The notes below the pieces were generated by a model. That model did no database searches, was not told the DNA's origin, and saw nothing but the letters and a program-made list of their open reading frames with translations. Source: CAVRTJ01 sp964507185 (GTDB lineage: Bacteria; Acidobacteriota; UBA4820; DSQY01). From it: 64,000 bases of DNA. The DNA lies in NCBI GenBank assembly GCA_964507185.1, contig CAZDOY010000010.1, positions 1 to 64,000 of the forward strand. The letters run 5' to 3'. This document shows, in pieces, positions 42,576-51,540 of the stretch. A program made the translations under genes and the position numbers. Position 1 is the stretch's first letter; each line of letters opens with the position of its first letter.

Positions 42576-42760
42576 AGGGATCAAGTGGTCAAGTGATCGA
42601 GTGAACAGTGCGCGGGATGCCCTACGAGGGCCTTCCGTCTGCCGTATTCTATCCTTTCTTTAGCCCTTAGCCCTTCGGCCTTAGCCCTTGGGAGACAAAT
42701 GTACCCCGCATTCACTTCCGCCTTTCGCCTTTCGCCTTTCGCCTTCCAAATCCCAAATCA
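42576..42760. repeat. Composite intergenic repeat, copy 6
   Basis: Octamers GTGATCGA-type at 42576-42609, AGGGCCTTCCGTCTGCCG at 42627-42644, TTTAGCCC heptamers with CCTTGGGAGACAAATGT at 42659-42702, four TTTCGCC heptamers at 42719-42747, and AATCCCA at 42746-42760. The block around 42680 closely matches 35420 (copy 5). Confidence 0.8.
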
Positions 42761-43126
42761 CCCCTTTCTTTCAATGATCTCCACGTCGTACCCGTCGGGG
42801 TCGCAGACGAAGAGATAGCGCGACTTCAGCTCGGGCCGCGAAGGCCAGTACCGCCAGCCCCGCCGGCGGATGTCCGCCTCCACCTCGTCCAGGTCGTCGG
42901 TTCCGAACGCCATGTGGCCGTACTGGTCGCCCAGAGTGTACCCGGGATTGTCGTGGTTGTACGTCAGTTCCAGGAAGTACTTCTCGTCCTCGTCGGTGAG
43001 GAAGACCAGCGTGGCCTCGTCGCCGATGGGCGTCCGCCTCACCTCGTGCAGCCCGATGAAGCCGCAGTAGAAGTCCAGGCTCTTCCCGATGTCCCGGACC
43101 CGAATCATCGTGTGCAGGAATTTCAT
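42758..43126 (-). CDS. Lactoylglutathione lyase-like glyoxalase (VOC family)
   Basis: A 122-residue VOC-fold protein. It reads MKFLHTMIRVRDIGKSLDFY, then FLELTYNHD, YGHMAFGTDDLDEV and CDPDGYDVEIIER; the metal ligands His5, Glu (LELT), His (GHMAF) and Glu (VEII) match glyoxalase I. Expected to convert the glutathione or other thiol hemithioacetal of methylglyoxal to D-lactoylthioester. Start is preceded by AAAGGAGGTGAGCG. Confidence 0.9.
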   Translation of the reverse strand: MKFLHTMIRVRDIGKSLDFYCGFIGLHEVRRTPIGDEATLVFLTDEDEKYFLELTYNHDNPGYTLGDQYGHMAFGTDDLDEVEADIRRRGWRYWPSRPELKSRYLFVCDPDGYDVEIIERKG

Positions 43127-43281
43127 CGCTCACCTCCTTTGCGGTGCGCGCCGTCAAGCCCGTTCCGACGACGCCGTGACACTATTATGGACCATCCCGC
43201 CCGCGCCGGCTGCTACAACGGCCCGTCCAGGGCCGCCTCTCACATCCTGAACCCCAGGTCCCCGTTCTAAAATCGTCATTC

Positions 43282-43384
43282 CCTCCCTTCCTCCCGTCCT
43301 CCCTGTTCATTTCTTCTTCAAAGGCCCGTCCCCCGCCGCCTTTCAAATCCCAAATCCCAAGTCCCAAATCCCAAATTATCCCAC
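43282..43384. repeat. Composite intergenic repeat, copy 7
   Basis: CTGTTCATTTCTTCTTCAAA with GGCCCGTCCCCCGCC at about 43302-43337 (matches 27060) and AATCCCA heptamers at 43343-43381. The intergenic stretch 43127-43421 holds nothing else I can support. Confidence 0.75.
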
Positions 43385-43421
43385 CTCCCTGTGCTACAAT
43401 CCCGCGTTTGGAGGCGAAGGC

Positions 43422-45317
43422 GTGCGAATCGGCTTGACGGGCGTCACGAAACGGTACGGAGAACACGAGGTTCTCAAGGGCATCGACTGGCAGGTCAACG
43501 CCGGCGAACGCTGGGCGCTCGTCGGCCCCAACGGCTCGGGTAAGACCACCCTGCTGCGCATCCTCGCGGGGCGCGAGGAATGCGATGCCGGCGAACTGCG
43601 GCGCGCCCGCGGACTGCGCATCGCCACCGTGCCCCAGGAAGACCTCGCGGGCGTGAGGACGTCGGTCCGCCAATACCTGCTCAAAGCCTTCTCCGACGTC
43701 CTGGCGAAGGAGACGGACCTGGAGCGCCTCCACCGCATGATCGCCGACGGCGACACGAGCAAGGGCACCATGGAGGCGGCCGCCGATATCCAGGAGTGGC
43801 TGCTGCACCACGGCGGCTACACCTACGAAACGGACCTCGAGCGCACGCTGCTCGGCCTCGGCTTTTCCCTCGAGGACGGGGATCGCCCCTGCATGTCCTT
43901 CTCGGGCGGTGAACAGATGCGGATCAAGCTGGGGCGCGCACTCCTCGACCCCGCCGACCTTCTCCTGCTGGACGAGCCCGGCAACCACCTGGACGATGCG
44001 CAGCGCACCTGGCTGGGGGACTTTCTCAAGACGTCGCCCCGCGCCTTCGTCGTCGTCACGCACGACCCCGAGATCCTCGAGAACGCCGTGGACCACGTGG
44101 CTTACCTCATGGACGGCAAGGCCTACACCTTCCGCGGCGACTTCGCGTCCTTCCAGACCCAGCTCGAGGAGATGCAGAAGACCCGGGAGCGCGCCTACGA
44201 GCAGCAGCAGGCCTTCATCGCGAGGACCGAAGAGTTCATCCGGCGCTACAAGGCGGGTCAGCGCACCAAGCAGGCCCGGGGACGCGAGAAAGTCCTGGCG
44301 CGCCTCGAGCGCGTCGAGGCGCCCATCCGCACGGCTGAGGGATTCCGCCTCAACCTGACCTTCGACGACATCCCCGGCGAAGACGTTCTCACGGCCGAAG
44401 ACGTGGTCCTTTCACTCGGCGACAGGACCCTCGCCGCGTCGCGACTGACGATCAAGCGGGGTCAGAGGATCGCCTTGATCGGCGCCAACGGGTCGGGCAA
44501 GACCACCCTGCTCAAGGCCATCAAGGGCGACGTGCCTCTCGTGGAGGGCTCCGTGCGGTGGGGCACCAACGTCCGCCTCGCGCACTACGGCCAGCACCAG
44601 CGGCGCTTCCCCTTTTCCGGCTCCCTGTTCGACACCGTGGGAACGCTTCTCAAGACGCCCCACAAGGAACAGATCATGAGCCACCTGGGCGCCTTCGGCT
44701 TCGGCGGCGCCCGCGCCGAACAGAACGTCGGCAGCCTCTCGGGCGGAGAGCGCGCCCGGCTGCACCTCCTGGCCGTGCTGTTGGCCAAGGCCAATGTCCT
44801 GGCGCTGGACGAGCCCACCAACCATTTGGACAGCGTCGCCATAGAGGTCCTGAGCGACGCCCTCAGCCGTTACAAGGGTACGCTCATCCTCGTCAGCCAC
44901 GACGAGGACTTCCTCCGCTCGCTCACCAACCACACGTGGGCCGTGGCCGCCGGCAAGGTCCGCAGCGCGGCCGGCTACGCGCCCGACCTGCTCGACGTAC
45001 CCGAAGAACCGGCGCGACCGACCGATAAAGACAAAGCCAAGAACGGCGCTTCCAACAACGGTCCCTCCTCAGACGCCAAGCCCGTCCTGTCCAAAAACGA
45101 GCGATTCCGCCTCGAGCGCCGCCTCAAGGAACTCGACGCCGCCGTCGCCGAACTCGCCGAGAACAAGACCGCCATGGAAGAGAAATTCGCCGACCCCGAC
45201 TCCGTAGTCACCGAGGACTGGCACGCCCTCACCCGCCGCTTCGAAGACCTCAAGCAGAAACTCGCCGCCGCCGAGGAAGAGTGGCTCCAGGTCATGACGA
45301 AGCTGGAAGAGGGATAG
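43422..45317 (+). CDS. ABC-F family ATPase (Uup/EttA-like)
   Basis: A 631-residue soluble protein with two ABC domains and no membrane part, a ribosome-associated translation factor. The start is GTG at 43422 with GGAGGCGAA upstream. Domain 1: Walker A GPNGSGKT, signature FSGGEQMRIKLGRALL, Walker B LLLLDEPGNHLD. Linker helices at about 240-295. Domain 2: GANGSGKT, LSGGERARLHLLAVLL, LALDEPTNHLD. A charged C-terminal coiled coil (about 540-631) resembles the Uup DNA- or rRNA-binding tail. The Q-loop and H-switch are intact. Confidence 0.92.
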   Translation: MRIGLTGVTKRYGEHEVLKGIDWQVNAGERWALVGPNGSGKTTLLRILAGREECDAGELRRARGLRIATVPQEDLAGVRTSVRQYLLKAFSDVLAKETDLERLHRMIADGDTSKGTMEAAADIQEWLLHHGGYTYETDLERTLLGLGFSLEDGDRPCMSFSGGEQMRIKLGRALLDPADLLLLDEPGNHLDDAQRTWLGDFLKTSPRAFVVVTHDPEILENAVDHVAYLMDGKAYTFRGDFASFQTQLEEMQKTRERAYEQQQAFIARTEEFIRRYKAGQRTKQARGREKVLARLERVEAPIRTAEGFRLNLTFDDIPGEDVLTAEDVVLSLGDRTLAASRLTIKRGQRIALIGANGSGKTTLLKAIKGDVPLVEGSVRWGTNVRLAHYGQHQRRFPFSGSLFDTVGTLLKTPHKEQIMSHLGAFGFGGARAEQNVGSLSGGERARLHLLAVLLAKANVLALDEPTNHLDSVAIEVLSDALSRYKGTLILVSHDEDFLRSLTNHTWAVAAGKVRSAAGYAPDLLDVPEEPARPTDKDKAKNGASNNGPSSDAKPVLSKNERFRLERRLKELDAAVAELAENKTAMEEKFADPDSVVTEDWHALTRRFEDLKQKLAAAEEEWLQVMTKLEEG

Positions 45318-45319
45318 GG

Positions 45320-45367
45320 CGATTGGGGATTTCGGATTTGACTTCGGCAGACGGCCGGAATCCGAAG
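45320..45367. repeat. Composite intergenic repeat, copy 8
   Basis: GGGATTT-type heptamers at 45320-45341 and CTTCGGCAGACGGCCGGAAT with CCGAAG at 45342-45367, right after the ABC-F stop. Confidence 0.65.
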
Positions 45368-45510
45368 ATACACACCGATTCAATCTTCCCTTGAAAAGCC
45401 CTCGATCAATCCTATGGTCCCCGCGGTTGCAGTCAAGAGTGGGGTCTTATACACTTGAAGGCACGCCGATTCCCGGGCAAGCCCCCGTTTTCGGGAAGAG
45501 GAGCCGGACC

Positions 45511-45816
45511 GTGTACGAAGAAATCGAAAATCCCGTGGAGCGGATGCGCGCACTCTGGGCGTCCATCAACGACCAGGGTCTGTCCCTGGAACAGCGGCTC
45601 GAGAACGCTCGGGCGATCCTCAACATCCTCGACCACCTGCCGAGGATCCCGGAGGCCGAGGCGCTGGTCGACGAGCACCGGGAGAAGATACTGCCGGTGA
45701 TCGCGGAACTGGAGCTCCTCGTGGAAACCGCCGAAATGCGCGAGCGGAAGGAACGTGAACTGATGGACCTCATGGACGGCATGATCGCGGATCTCAAGGC
45801 CGGCCGCGGCAGGTGA
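45511..45816 (+). CDS. Small helical protein preceding the SIR2 gene
   Basis: A 101-residue protein. GTG at 45511 is chosen because AAGAGGAG lies 8 nt upstream; the frame runs back to 45391 through non-coding DNA. All-helical: VERMRALWASINDQGLSLEQ, a middle helix, then a charged helix AEMRERKERELMDLMDGMIA. No family recognised. The stop overlaps a GTG in frame with the next gene (GTGA at 45813), so the two are coupled. It could be a partner or regulator of the SIR2-domain protein; this is inference. Confidence 0.65.
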   Translation: MYEEIENPVERMRALWASINDQGLSLEQRLENARAILNILDHLPRIPEAEALVDEHREKILPVIAELELLVETAEMRERKERELMDLMDGMIADLKAGRGR

Positions 45817-45833
45817 TCGACCGGAAAGCGGCC

Positions 45834-46799
45834 ATGAGCGACAGAAAGAATCCCCTTGCAGAAAAAGAACTCGCCAAAGAGCACCTGTGGAACGAGCCCC
45901 AGGTGCAGGCCCTGCGCGAGGCGTACGAAACGGGCCGCCTGTGTCTCGTGCTGGGCGCGGGCGTCTCAAAGGGCTGCGGCCTGCCCATATGGAACGAGTT
46001 GACGAGCCGTATGCTCCGCGTGGCCCTGGCCGGGCTCTACGAGGCCGTGGGGCCGAAGGAGGCCCCCCTCCACGAGAAGGAGATAGAAAGCACCTTCAAG
46101 GAGCGGGTCCGCCCCATGGTAGTGCGGTACGTGAAAGCCAAGCTGGGCCCAAAGTACCTGGACACCGTGCGCACCGTGCTCTACCAGGACCCCGTCGTGC
46201 TCTCCCGGACCATGAAGGGCATCCTGGCCATGGACCGCGTCCACGCGATCCTGACCCAGAACTTCGACGACCTGCTCGAACGGTTCGCGGACGAGCTGGG
46301 CGTGGGCGGCCGCTACCAGCCGGTCTACGGCGCGCCCATGGCGATGGAGGCGAACCGGATTCCCATATTCCACACGCACGGCTTTCTGCCCAGGTCGCCG
46401 GCGCGAAGGGGATCGGACTTCCTGATCTTCTCCGAGGACGACTACCACGAACTGCTCTACCACGGGCACCACTGGACCGACCACGTGACCATTCACCTGC
46501 TGGCCAGGTTCACGTGCCTCTTCGTGGGCAGTTCGGGCGAGGACCCGAACCTCCGGCGGCTGATCGACCTGGCGCGCAAGATGGCCGTCCCGCCCATGCA
46601 TTACCTGATGCTCAAGCCCCCGGCACCGCTTCCTCGCGACGCAGCCGGCCTCATACGCTATTCCGCGTCTAGACGGGCCGTCTGGGACGCCTTCGACCAC
46701 ATCGGCATCGAAGTGCTCTGGATCCACAACTACGACAGCGACATCACGAAGATCCTCCGACGCATCGCGGGGCCGCCGCCGCAGGTCAAACCCATCTGA
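45834..46799 (+). CDS. SIR2-domain protein (SIR2_2-like)
   Basis: A 321-residue protein with a SIR2-like NAD-binding domain: CLVLGAGVSKGCGLPIWNEL (residues about 37-56), ILTQNFDDLLERFA (the conserved N-x-D), FHTHGFLP (His in the catalytic position) and CLFVGSSGEDPNL. Stand-alone SIR2_2 proteins are mostly NAD-consuming effectors in anti-phage systems, not deacetylases; no zinc-binding Cys quartet is seen. GTG at 45813 is another possible start, 21 nt earlier. A POT-like carrier gene starts 10 nt after the stop. Function in defence is inference. Confidence 0.85.
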   Translation: MSDRKNPLAEKELAKEHLWNEPQVQALREAYETGRLCLVLGAGVSKGCGLPIWNELTSRMLRVALAGLYEAVGPKEAPLHEKEIESTFKERVRPMVVRYVKAKLGPKYLDTVRTVLYQDPVVLSRTMKGILAMDRVHAILTQNFDDLLERFADELGVGGRYQPVYGAPMAMEANRIPIFHTHGFLPRSPARRGSDFLIFSEDDYHELLYHGHHWTDHVTIHLLARFTCLFVGSSGEDPNLRRLIDLARKMAVPPMHYLMLKPPAPLPRDAAGLIRYSASRRAVWDAFDHIGIEVLWIHNYDSDITKILRRIAGPPPQVKPI

Positions 46800-46808
46800 G
46801 GAGTCCCG

Positions 46809-48341
46809 ATGACTAGCACTCTCCGAGAAACCATGAAGCAGTTCAACCAGACCTACTGGGCGGCCATCATCACCGAACTGCTCCACTGCCTCGCCATATA
46901 CGCCATGATGGCCTACCTGGTGATCTACCTGGCCCACGACCTTGGCTTCGGCGACGTCCGGGCGGACTTCCTTTACGGGATGTGGCTTTTCGTTGGGTAC
47001 TTCCTCCCCATTCTCGTCGGGGCGATTGCGGACCGCTACGGCTTCCGCCAGACCATGCTCGTCTCCCTCGTGGTGCTGGTGGCGGGCTACATGATCGCGA
47101 GCCGGGTGACCCGCTATCCGGCTATGTTCGCGGCTCTCATGATCATCGCGCTCGGAGGGGCGGTCATGAAGCCGGTCATCGCCGGCACCGTGAAGGCCGT
47201 GACGACGGAGTCCAACCGGACACTGGGTTTTTCGCTGTACTACATGATGATCAACGTGGGAGCCTTTCTGGCGCCGTTCGTGGCCAACACCGTCCGCAGG
47301 CTGACGGGGCACGCCAGCATGATCTTCATCGCGGCGGCGATCGTGGAAACGGGGGCTTTCCTGGTCGTCGCCTTCTTTTTCAAGAACCTGCCGGTGGACG
47401 AACTGGCCAAGTCGAAATCCTTCGCCACCGTCATCAACGAAATGCTGGTGGTGCTGCTCAACCTCAGGCTACTCATCACGATGGCCGGCCTCGGCGTGGT
47501 CTTCGCCCTGTGGGACGGATTCACGGTGCCGGGCAGGATCGCCTCGCTCGCGGGCCTGCCGCCGCACGCGCAGATCTCCGGTTCGGCCGCGCTGCTGGTC
47601 TCGGCGGCATGGATCGTGCTGAACGTTCTCGCGGACATCCCCTTGAGGGCACGGGAGAAGCGCCTAGGTCACGGCGCCGTCCAGATTCTCCAGCCCCAGC
47701 GCGTGGGCGACTGGCAGCTCCTCCTCTTCATCCTGATCTTTGCCAACGTCTGGGCGCTGTACAGCCAGATCTGGACCAACATCCCGCTCTTCATCACCCG
47801 GCTGGACCCGGCCATGATGAAGCACATCGAGTACTTCCAGGCCGTCGATCCCCTCATGATCGTGGCGTTTCAGGTCCTGATCGGCAAGTGGATGTCGAAA
47901 TACCGGGCACTCCCCTCCATGGTCGGTGGTCTCCTCATTTCCGCCATCGGCGTGGGCACCGTCGGGATGTTCGGCTACGCGATAGGAGCCTGGGCGATCG
48001 GCTTCTCGCTCGCCGTCTGGGCCGTGGGCGAAATGATGTTCAGCCCCCGGTCCGTCGAATACGTTTCGGTCATCGCACCCAAGGACAAGCTTGCGCTGTA
48101 CGTGGGCTACGGGTTTCTGCCCTACGCCGTGGGCCTGGGCCTCGGCCCTTCGATAGGGGCGCACATCATCAATTTCAACGACCGGCTCCACCACCCGGAC
48201 TGGGTGTGGTACGAGTTCGCCGCCTGGGCGGTGCTGACCGCTCTCCTGCTCTACGGCCTGGAGTGGCTCGTCCGGCACAGGGGCGATTCGTCCGGCCCGG
48301 GAGAGGGCGAACCGGCAGCAGCGGCCGCCGACGCGCCCTGA
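46809..48341 (+). CDS. Diverged POT/MFS carrier lacking the ExxER motif
   Basis: A 510-residue membrane protein with about 12-14 hydrophobic segments. It is a distant paralogue of the gene at 5113 (for example GAIADRYGFRQTMLVSLVVL and VIAGTVKAVTTESNRTLGFS). Where POT carriers have ExxER, it reads ELLHC (from Glu23), so proton-peptide coupling of the usual type is unlikely. The C terminus is a low-complexity tail. GGAGTCCC precedes the start. It sits between the SIR2 gene (10 nt) and the gamma-carbonic anhydrase (10 nt), probably in one operon. Substrate unknown. Confidence 0.82.
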   Translation: MTSTLRETMKQFNQTYWAAIITELLHCLAIYAMMAYLVIYLAHDLGFGDVRADFLYGMWLFVGYFLPILVGAIADRYGFRQTMLVSLVVLVAGYMIASRVTRYPAMFAALMIIALGGAVMKPVIAGTVKAVTTESNRTLGFSLYYMMINVGAFLAPFVANTVRRLTGHASMIFIAAAIVETGAFLVVAFFFKNLPVDELAKSKSFATVINEMLVVLLNLRLLITMAGLGVVFALWDGFTVPGRIASLAGLPPHAQISGSAALLVSAAWIVLNVLADIPLRAREKRLGHGAVQILQPQRVGDWQLLLFILIFANVWALYSQIWTNIPLFITRLDPAMMKHIEYFQAVDPLMIVAFQVLIGKWMSKYRALPSMVGGLLISAIGVGTVGMFGYAIGAWAIGFSLAVWAVGEMMFSPRSVEYVSVIAPKDKLALYVGYGFLPYAVGLGLGPSIGAHIINFNDRLHHPDWVWYEFAAWAVLTALLLYGLEWLVRHRGDSSGPGEGEPAAAAADAP

Positions 48342-48351
48342 GGGTGACGCC

Positions 48352-48903
48352 ATGACGCTTCCGCACCTCGAGAAATCCCCCGCCGTCCACGAGAGCGTCT
48401 ACGTGGACCCCACGGCGAGGATCAACGGCGACGTGACCATCGCCGAGGGCGCCTCCGTCTGGTTCAACGTCTCCATCCGGGGCGACGTCCATTTCATCAG
48501 GATTGGTCCGCGAACCAACATTCAGGATAACTGCGTCCTGCACACCACCCACGACCGCTTTCCGCTGACCATCGGGCCGGAGGTCACCATCGGGCACGGC
48601 GCCATCCTGCACGGCTGTACCGTAAAGGGACCGGCACTCATCGGCATGGGCGCAGTCCTCATGGACGGCTGCGTCATCGAGGAGGACGTGGTCGTCGGCG
48701 CAGGATCCGTGGTGACGCAGCACAAGGTGATGCCCGCCGGACACCTTGTCATCGGCTCCCCCGCCAGGGCTGTCCGTCGGTTGACCGACTCGGAGCTCCG
48801 CTCGGTTGGCGAGGACTGGCGGCATTACGCCGACTACGTCGAGGAATACCGGAGGCTCGGGAAATTCCACGCCTGGTCCGAACATCCGCTGAAGGACAGG
48901 TAG
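48352..48903 (+). CDS. Gamma-class carbonic anhydrase-like hexapeptide protein
   Basis: A 183-residue left-handed beta-helix protein with repeating [LIV]-G-x4 units. Zinc-site histidines are in VLHTTHDRFP, VTIGHGAILHGC. The opening VHESVYVDPTARINGDVTIA and SVWFNVSIRGDV are typical of the YrdA/PaaY/gamma-CA group. It may hydrate CO2 or act on acyl-CoA or carnitine intermediates; assay needed to tell. Likely co-transcribed with the carrier upstream. Confidence 0.88.
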   Translation: MTLPHLEKSPAVHESVYVDPTARINGDVTIAEGASVWFNVSIRGDVHFIRIGPRTNIQDNCVLHTTHDRFPLTIGPEVTIGHGAILHGCTVKGPALIGMGAVLMDGCVIEEDVVVGAGSVVTQHKVMPAGHLVIGSPARAVRRLTDSELRSVGEDWRHYADYVEEYRRLGKFHAWSEHPLKDR

Positions 48904-49023
48904 CTCCACGCCCCCCCGCCGCGCCCAAACTTTCGCCGCACCTTTCTCGTTAGTAAGCCTTGAGGGAGACCTTTCGAGAGAACCTGCGACGCTTTTCCCC
49001 TTTTCTGCATCCAAGGAGACGGG

Positions 49024-49614
49024 ATGGGATCGAAGTTTGAGGTACCCGACAACGAGGTGGTCATCGCCAGGGCGCGGAAGGGCGACCTCGAGGCGCTGGA
49101 GACCTTATACAGGACTTTCGAGATCCCGGTGTTCAACATGGCCAGGCGGTTGTGCGGAACATCGGGCGAGGCCGAAGACGTCGTGCAGGACACTTTCATG
49201 GAAGTCATCAGGAGCATCGCAAAATTCCGTGGGGAGGCGCCTATCTGGGCGTGGATCCGGTCTATAGCCACGAGCAAGGCGCTCATGCGTCTCCGCGGCG
49301 GCAGGGGGCGGCACCTCGAGGATCCTCTCGACGAGGAGATCCTTCCCGACGGCAAGCAGCCGCGGGCGGGAGACGTAACCTGGGGCGCCTGGCTGCCGGA
49401 ATCGAAGGACCTCGAAAGGGCGCTCGTGAAGCTTCCGCCCCTGACCCGCGCCGTCGTGTGGCTCCACGACGTGGAGGGCTACACGCACGACGAGATAGCC
49501 GAACTCATGGGTCGGACCGCGAGCTTCTCCAAGTCCCGCCTGGCCAGGGCCCACGAGAGGCTTCGCGTCGAACTGGCGCCGCTGAAAAAGGAGGAAGCAT
49601 GCACGCAACCATAG
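49024..49614 (+). CDS. ECF RNA polymerase sigma factor (second)
   Basis: A 196-residue group 4 sigma factor. AAGGAGACGGG precedes the start. Region 2 is at about 15-80 (AEDVVQDTFMEVIRSIAKFR, then APIWAWIRSIATSKALMRLR) and region 4 at about 130-185 (LPPLTRAVVWLHDVEGYTHD, EIAELMGRTASFSKSRLARA). The next gene, an anti-sigma, starts 16 nt before its stop. Distinct from the sigma at 34325. Confidence 0.9.
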   Translation: MGSKFEVPDNEVVIARARKGDLEALETLYRTFEIPVFNMARRLCGTSGEAEDVVQDTFMEVIRSIAKFRGEAPIWAWIRSIATSKALMRLRGGRGRHLEDPLDEEILPDGKQPRAGDVTWGAWLPESKDLERALVKLPPLTRAVVWLHDVEGYTHDEIAELMGRTASFSKSRLARAHERLRVELAPLKKEEACTQP

Positions 49615-50222
49615 AGCAGCTCCTCGCTTTCAAGGAAGGCCGGGCCTCCGCCGAGACAGCCCGGCACGTCGGGGACTGCCCGGTCTGCAGGGCCGAACTG
49701 GCCCGCCTGGACGCCACTGCCGCCGCCATGGCAGGGCTCCCGGACGAGAAGCCCTCCAGGGACCTGTGGGCCCTCATAGAGGCCAACGCGAAAGAACGGC
49801 GCAGAACGAGGGTGGCGAAGATCGCGTGGGCGTCGTCCGCAGTGGCCGCCGCCGTTCTTCTGACCGTATTCATCGTATTGGGCATCAGGGTGCGAACGCC
49901 CCGGGAGACCGTCGATAGCCAGGTCTTGCAGACGAAACGGGCCTCCAACCAGCAGGAGCTAAAGCCTCTCATCTCCCAATCCCAGAGACTCGAAGCGCTG
50001 CTGCGCCGCCTCGATGCCGGGACACCCGTACTCAAGGGTCGCACGGCGAGCGCCATAGCCGAACTCCAGGACCAGGTCGCCATCGTCGATCTGCAGATCT
50101 CGCTCCTGCAGACCGGCAGCGAGGCTTCGGACCAGCTGGTGAGGCTGTGGCAGGAACGTGTGAAGCTGCTCACCACGCTCGTCGCCGTCAGGACCGGGCG
50201 CGGTGAACTTTCGACTATTTGA
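49599..50222 (+). CDS. Membrane-anchored zinc anti-sigma factor
   Basis: A 207-residue protein with AAGGAGG just before the start, which overlaps the sigma gene by 16 nt. The N terminus has the ZAS motif H-x3-C-x2-C (HVGDCPVC, about 23-30). One transmembrane helix is at about 82-103. The periplasmic part (110-207) is a helical coiled coil (SQSQRLEALLRRLDAG, SAIAELQDQVAIVDLQISLL) without a known fold. Release of the sigma factor could follow proteolysis or a signal to that domain. Confidence 0.88.
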   Translation: MHATIEQLLAFKEGRASAETARHVGDCPVCRAELARLDATAAAMAGLPDEKPSRDLWALIEANAKERRRTRVAKIAWASSAVAAAVLLTVFIVLGIRVRTPRETVDSQVLQTKRASNQQELKPLISQSQRLEALLRRLDAGTPVLKGRTASAIAELQDQVAIVDLQISLLQTGSEASDQLVRLWQERVKLLTTLVAVRTGRGELSTI

Positions 50223-50242
50223 CGGACCAGGAGGTTTCGACG

Positions 50243-51364
50243 ATGAAGACAAAGACGTTGCTAATCCCGCTGCTGATTTTCTCTTTCGCGGCTCCCGGGC
50301 TTTTCGCCTCGCAGTCCGCCGCCCGGGTGGACCGGGCCCAGCAGGCCGACAGGCGGCAGGCCGAGGCCGAGAAAAGGACGCAGGAAGCACAGCTCGAAAA
50401 GGAACAGTACGAGAAGCAGAAGCTGGAGAAGGAACTGCAGGAGGCCAAGCAGCAGCTCAACGAGGCCGCGAAGAAGGTCAGCGAGCTCTCTACCCGGCTC
50501 GCGGACAAGGACCTCGCTAGGCTCACCGAGAAAGACTTCGTTATGGCCTTTTCGAAACGCCCCATGATAGGCATCATCTTCGATACGGATCCCAACAAGA
50601 AGACCGACCACCTGGGCATCAAGCTGCAGGGCGTGACCCCCGGCGGACCCGCGGACCAGGCGGGTCTTAAGGCGGGAGACATCCTGACGAGCTTCAACGG
50701 GCATTCGCTCGCCGCGGACAAAGCCCACCCGTCCCCGTCCGGCAAACTCAGGGCGTACATGAAGGGCATCAAAACCGGCGAGAAGGTCACGATTAATTAC
50801 ATGCGCCGCGGCACCTCCCATACCGCGGCCGTAACCCTCCGCGAACTCGCCCCCATGGACCTCACCTTCCTGAAGGACATCAAGATTCCCAAGATCCCGG
50901 CGACGCCCCTGCCACCGAATTTTGTGTGGTACGGCTCCCACCTTCCTTCCGACTGGATGGACATGGAGCTGGTCGAACTCACTCCCGGCCTTGGGCGATA
51001 CTTCGGTACCACGAAGGGCCTGCTCGTCGTTTCGGCTCCCCGCAACTCGAGCCTGAAGCTCGAGGCGGGCGACGTCATCCTCAAGATCGGAGAGCGAAGC
51101 CCCGATACGCCCTCCCAGGCCTATCGCGTGCTTCGCTCCTACGATCCGGGCGACACGATCAACATGAACATCATGCGGAACCACAAGTCCATGACGATTC
51201 GCGTGGAAGTCCCGGCCAAGTCAAGCCGCGGGCTGATCATCAAACACGAGGGGAAGTCTCCTCGGGCGTTCATCCTTCGTCCGGTTGCCCCGCCGAAGCC
51301 GCCCGAAGCACCGGCCTCGCCGGCCGCGCCGGCCGCGCCCGCCGGAATCTCCACCACCGCCTGA
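50243..51364 (+). CDS. Periplasmic double-PDZ protein of the ECF operon
   Basis: A 373-residue exported protein. AGGAGG lies 8 nt before the ATG at 50243. Signal peptide at 1-23. A long charged coiled coil (about 28-90) precedes PDZ domain 1 (IGIIFDT, GVTPGGPADQAGLKAGDILT) and PDZ domain 2 (TKGLLVVSAPRNSSLKLEAG, DVILKIGERSPDTPSQAYRV). No protease domain is present, so it is a scaffold or sensor rather than a DegP/DegS protease. A Pro/Ala-rich tail ends it. Placement right after sigma and anti-sigma suggests a role in sensing envelope stress. Confidence 0.88.
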   Translation: MKTKTLLIPLLIFSFAAPGLFASQSAARVDRAQQADRRQAEAEKRTQEAQLEKEQYEKQKLEKELQEAKQQLNEAAKKVSELSTRLADKDLARLTEKDFVMAFSKRPMIGIIFDTDPNKKTDHLGIKLQGVTPGGPADQAGLKAGDILTSFNGHSLAADKAHPSPSGKLRAYMKGIKTGEKVTINYMRRGTSHTAAVTLRELAPMDLTFLKDIKIPKIPATPLPPNFVWYGSHLPSDWMDMELVELTPGLGRYFGTTKGLLVVSAPRNSSLKLEAGDVILKIGERSPDTPSQAYRVLRSYDPGDTINMNIMRNHKSMTIRVEVPAKSSRGLIIKHEGKSPRAFILRPVAPPKPPEAPASPAAPAAPAGISTTA

Positions 51365-51393
51365 CACTGGGCGGTCCAATGCATGCGCACGAA

Positions 51394-51428
51394 GAGCGCC
51401 CGGTCCTCGACCGGGCGCTCTTCGCTTT
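51394..51428 (+). terminator. Rho-independent terminator of the ECF/PDZ operon
   Basis: Perfect 12-bp stem GAGCGCCCGGTC / GACCGGGCGCTC with a CTC loop, followed by TTCGCTTT. Confidence 0.88.
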
Positions 51429-51429
51429 A

Positions 51430-51521
51430 AGTGATCGAGGGACCAGGTGAACAGTTGCGGGGCGCCCTTCAAATCCCCATTCGCACATTCTCCTGCTCAC
51501 CGCCTCATCGTCTCCCTGTAA
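51430..51521. repeat. Composite intergenic repeat, copy 9
   Basis: Octamers GTGATCGA/GGGACCAG at 51430-51454 (matches copy 6), CCCTTCAAATCCCC at 51465-51478, and a TGCTCACCGCCTCATCGTCT module at 51494-51513 like those at 29.24 and 35.55 kb. The gene-free stretch 51365-51754 otherwise holds two terminators and the assembly gap. Confidence 0.65.
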
Positions 51522-51540
51522 GGACACGTCGGCAGCGACG

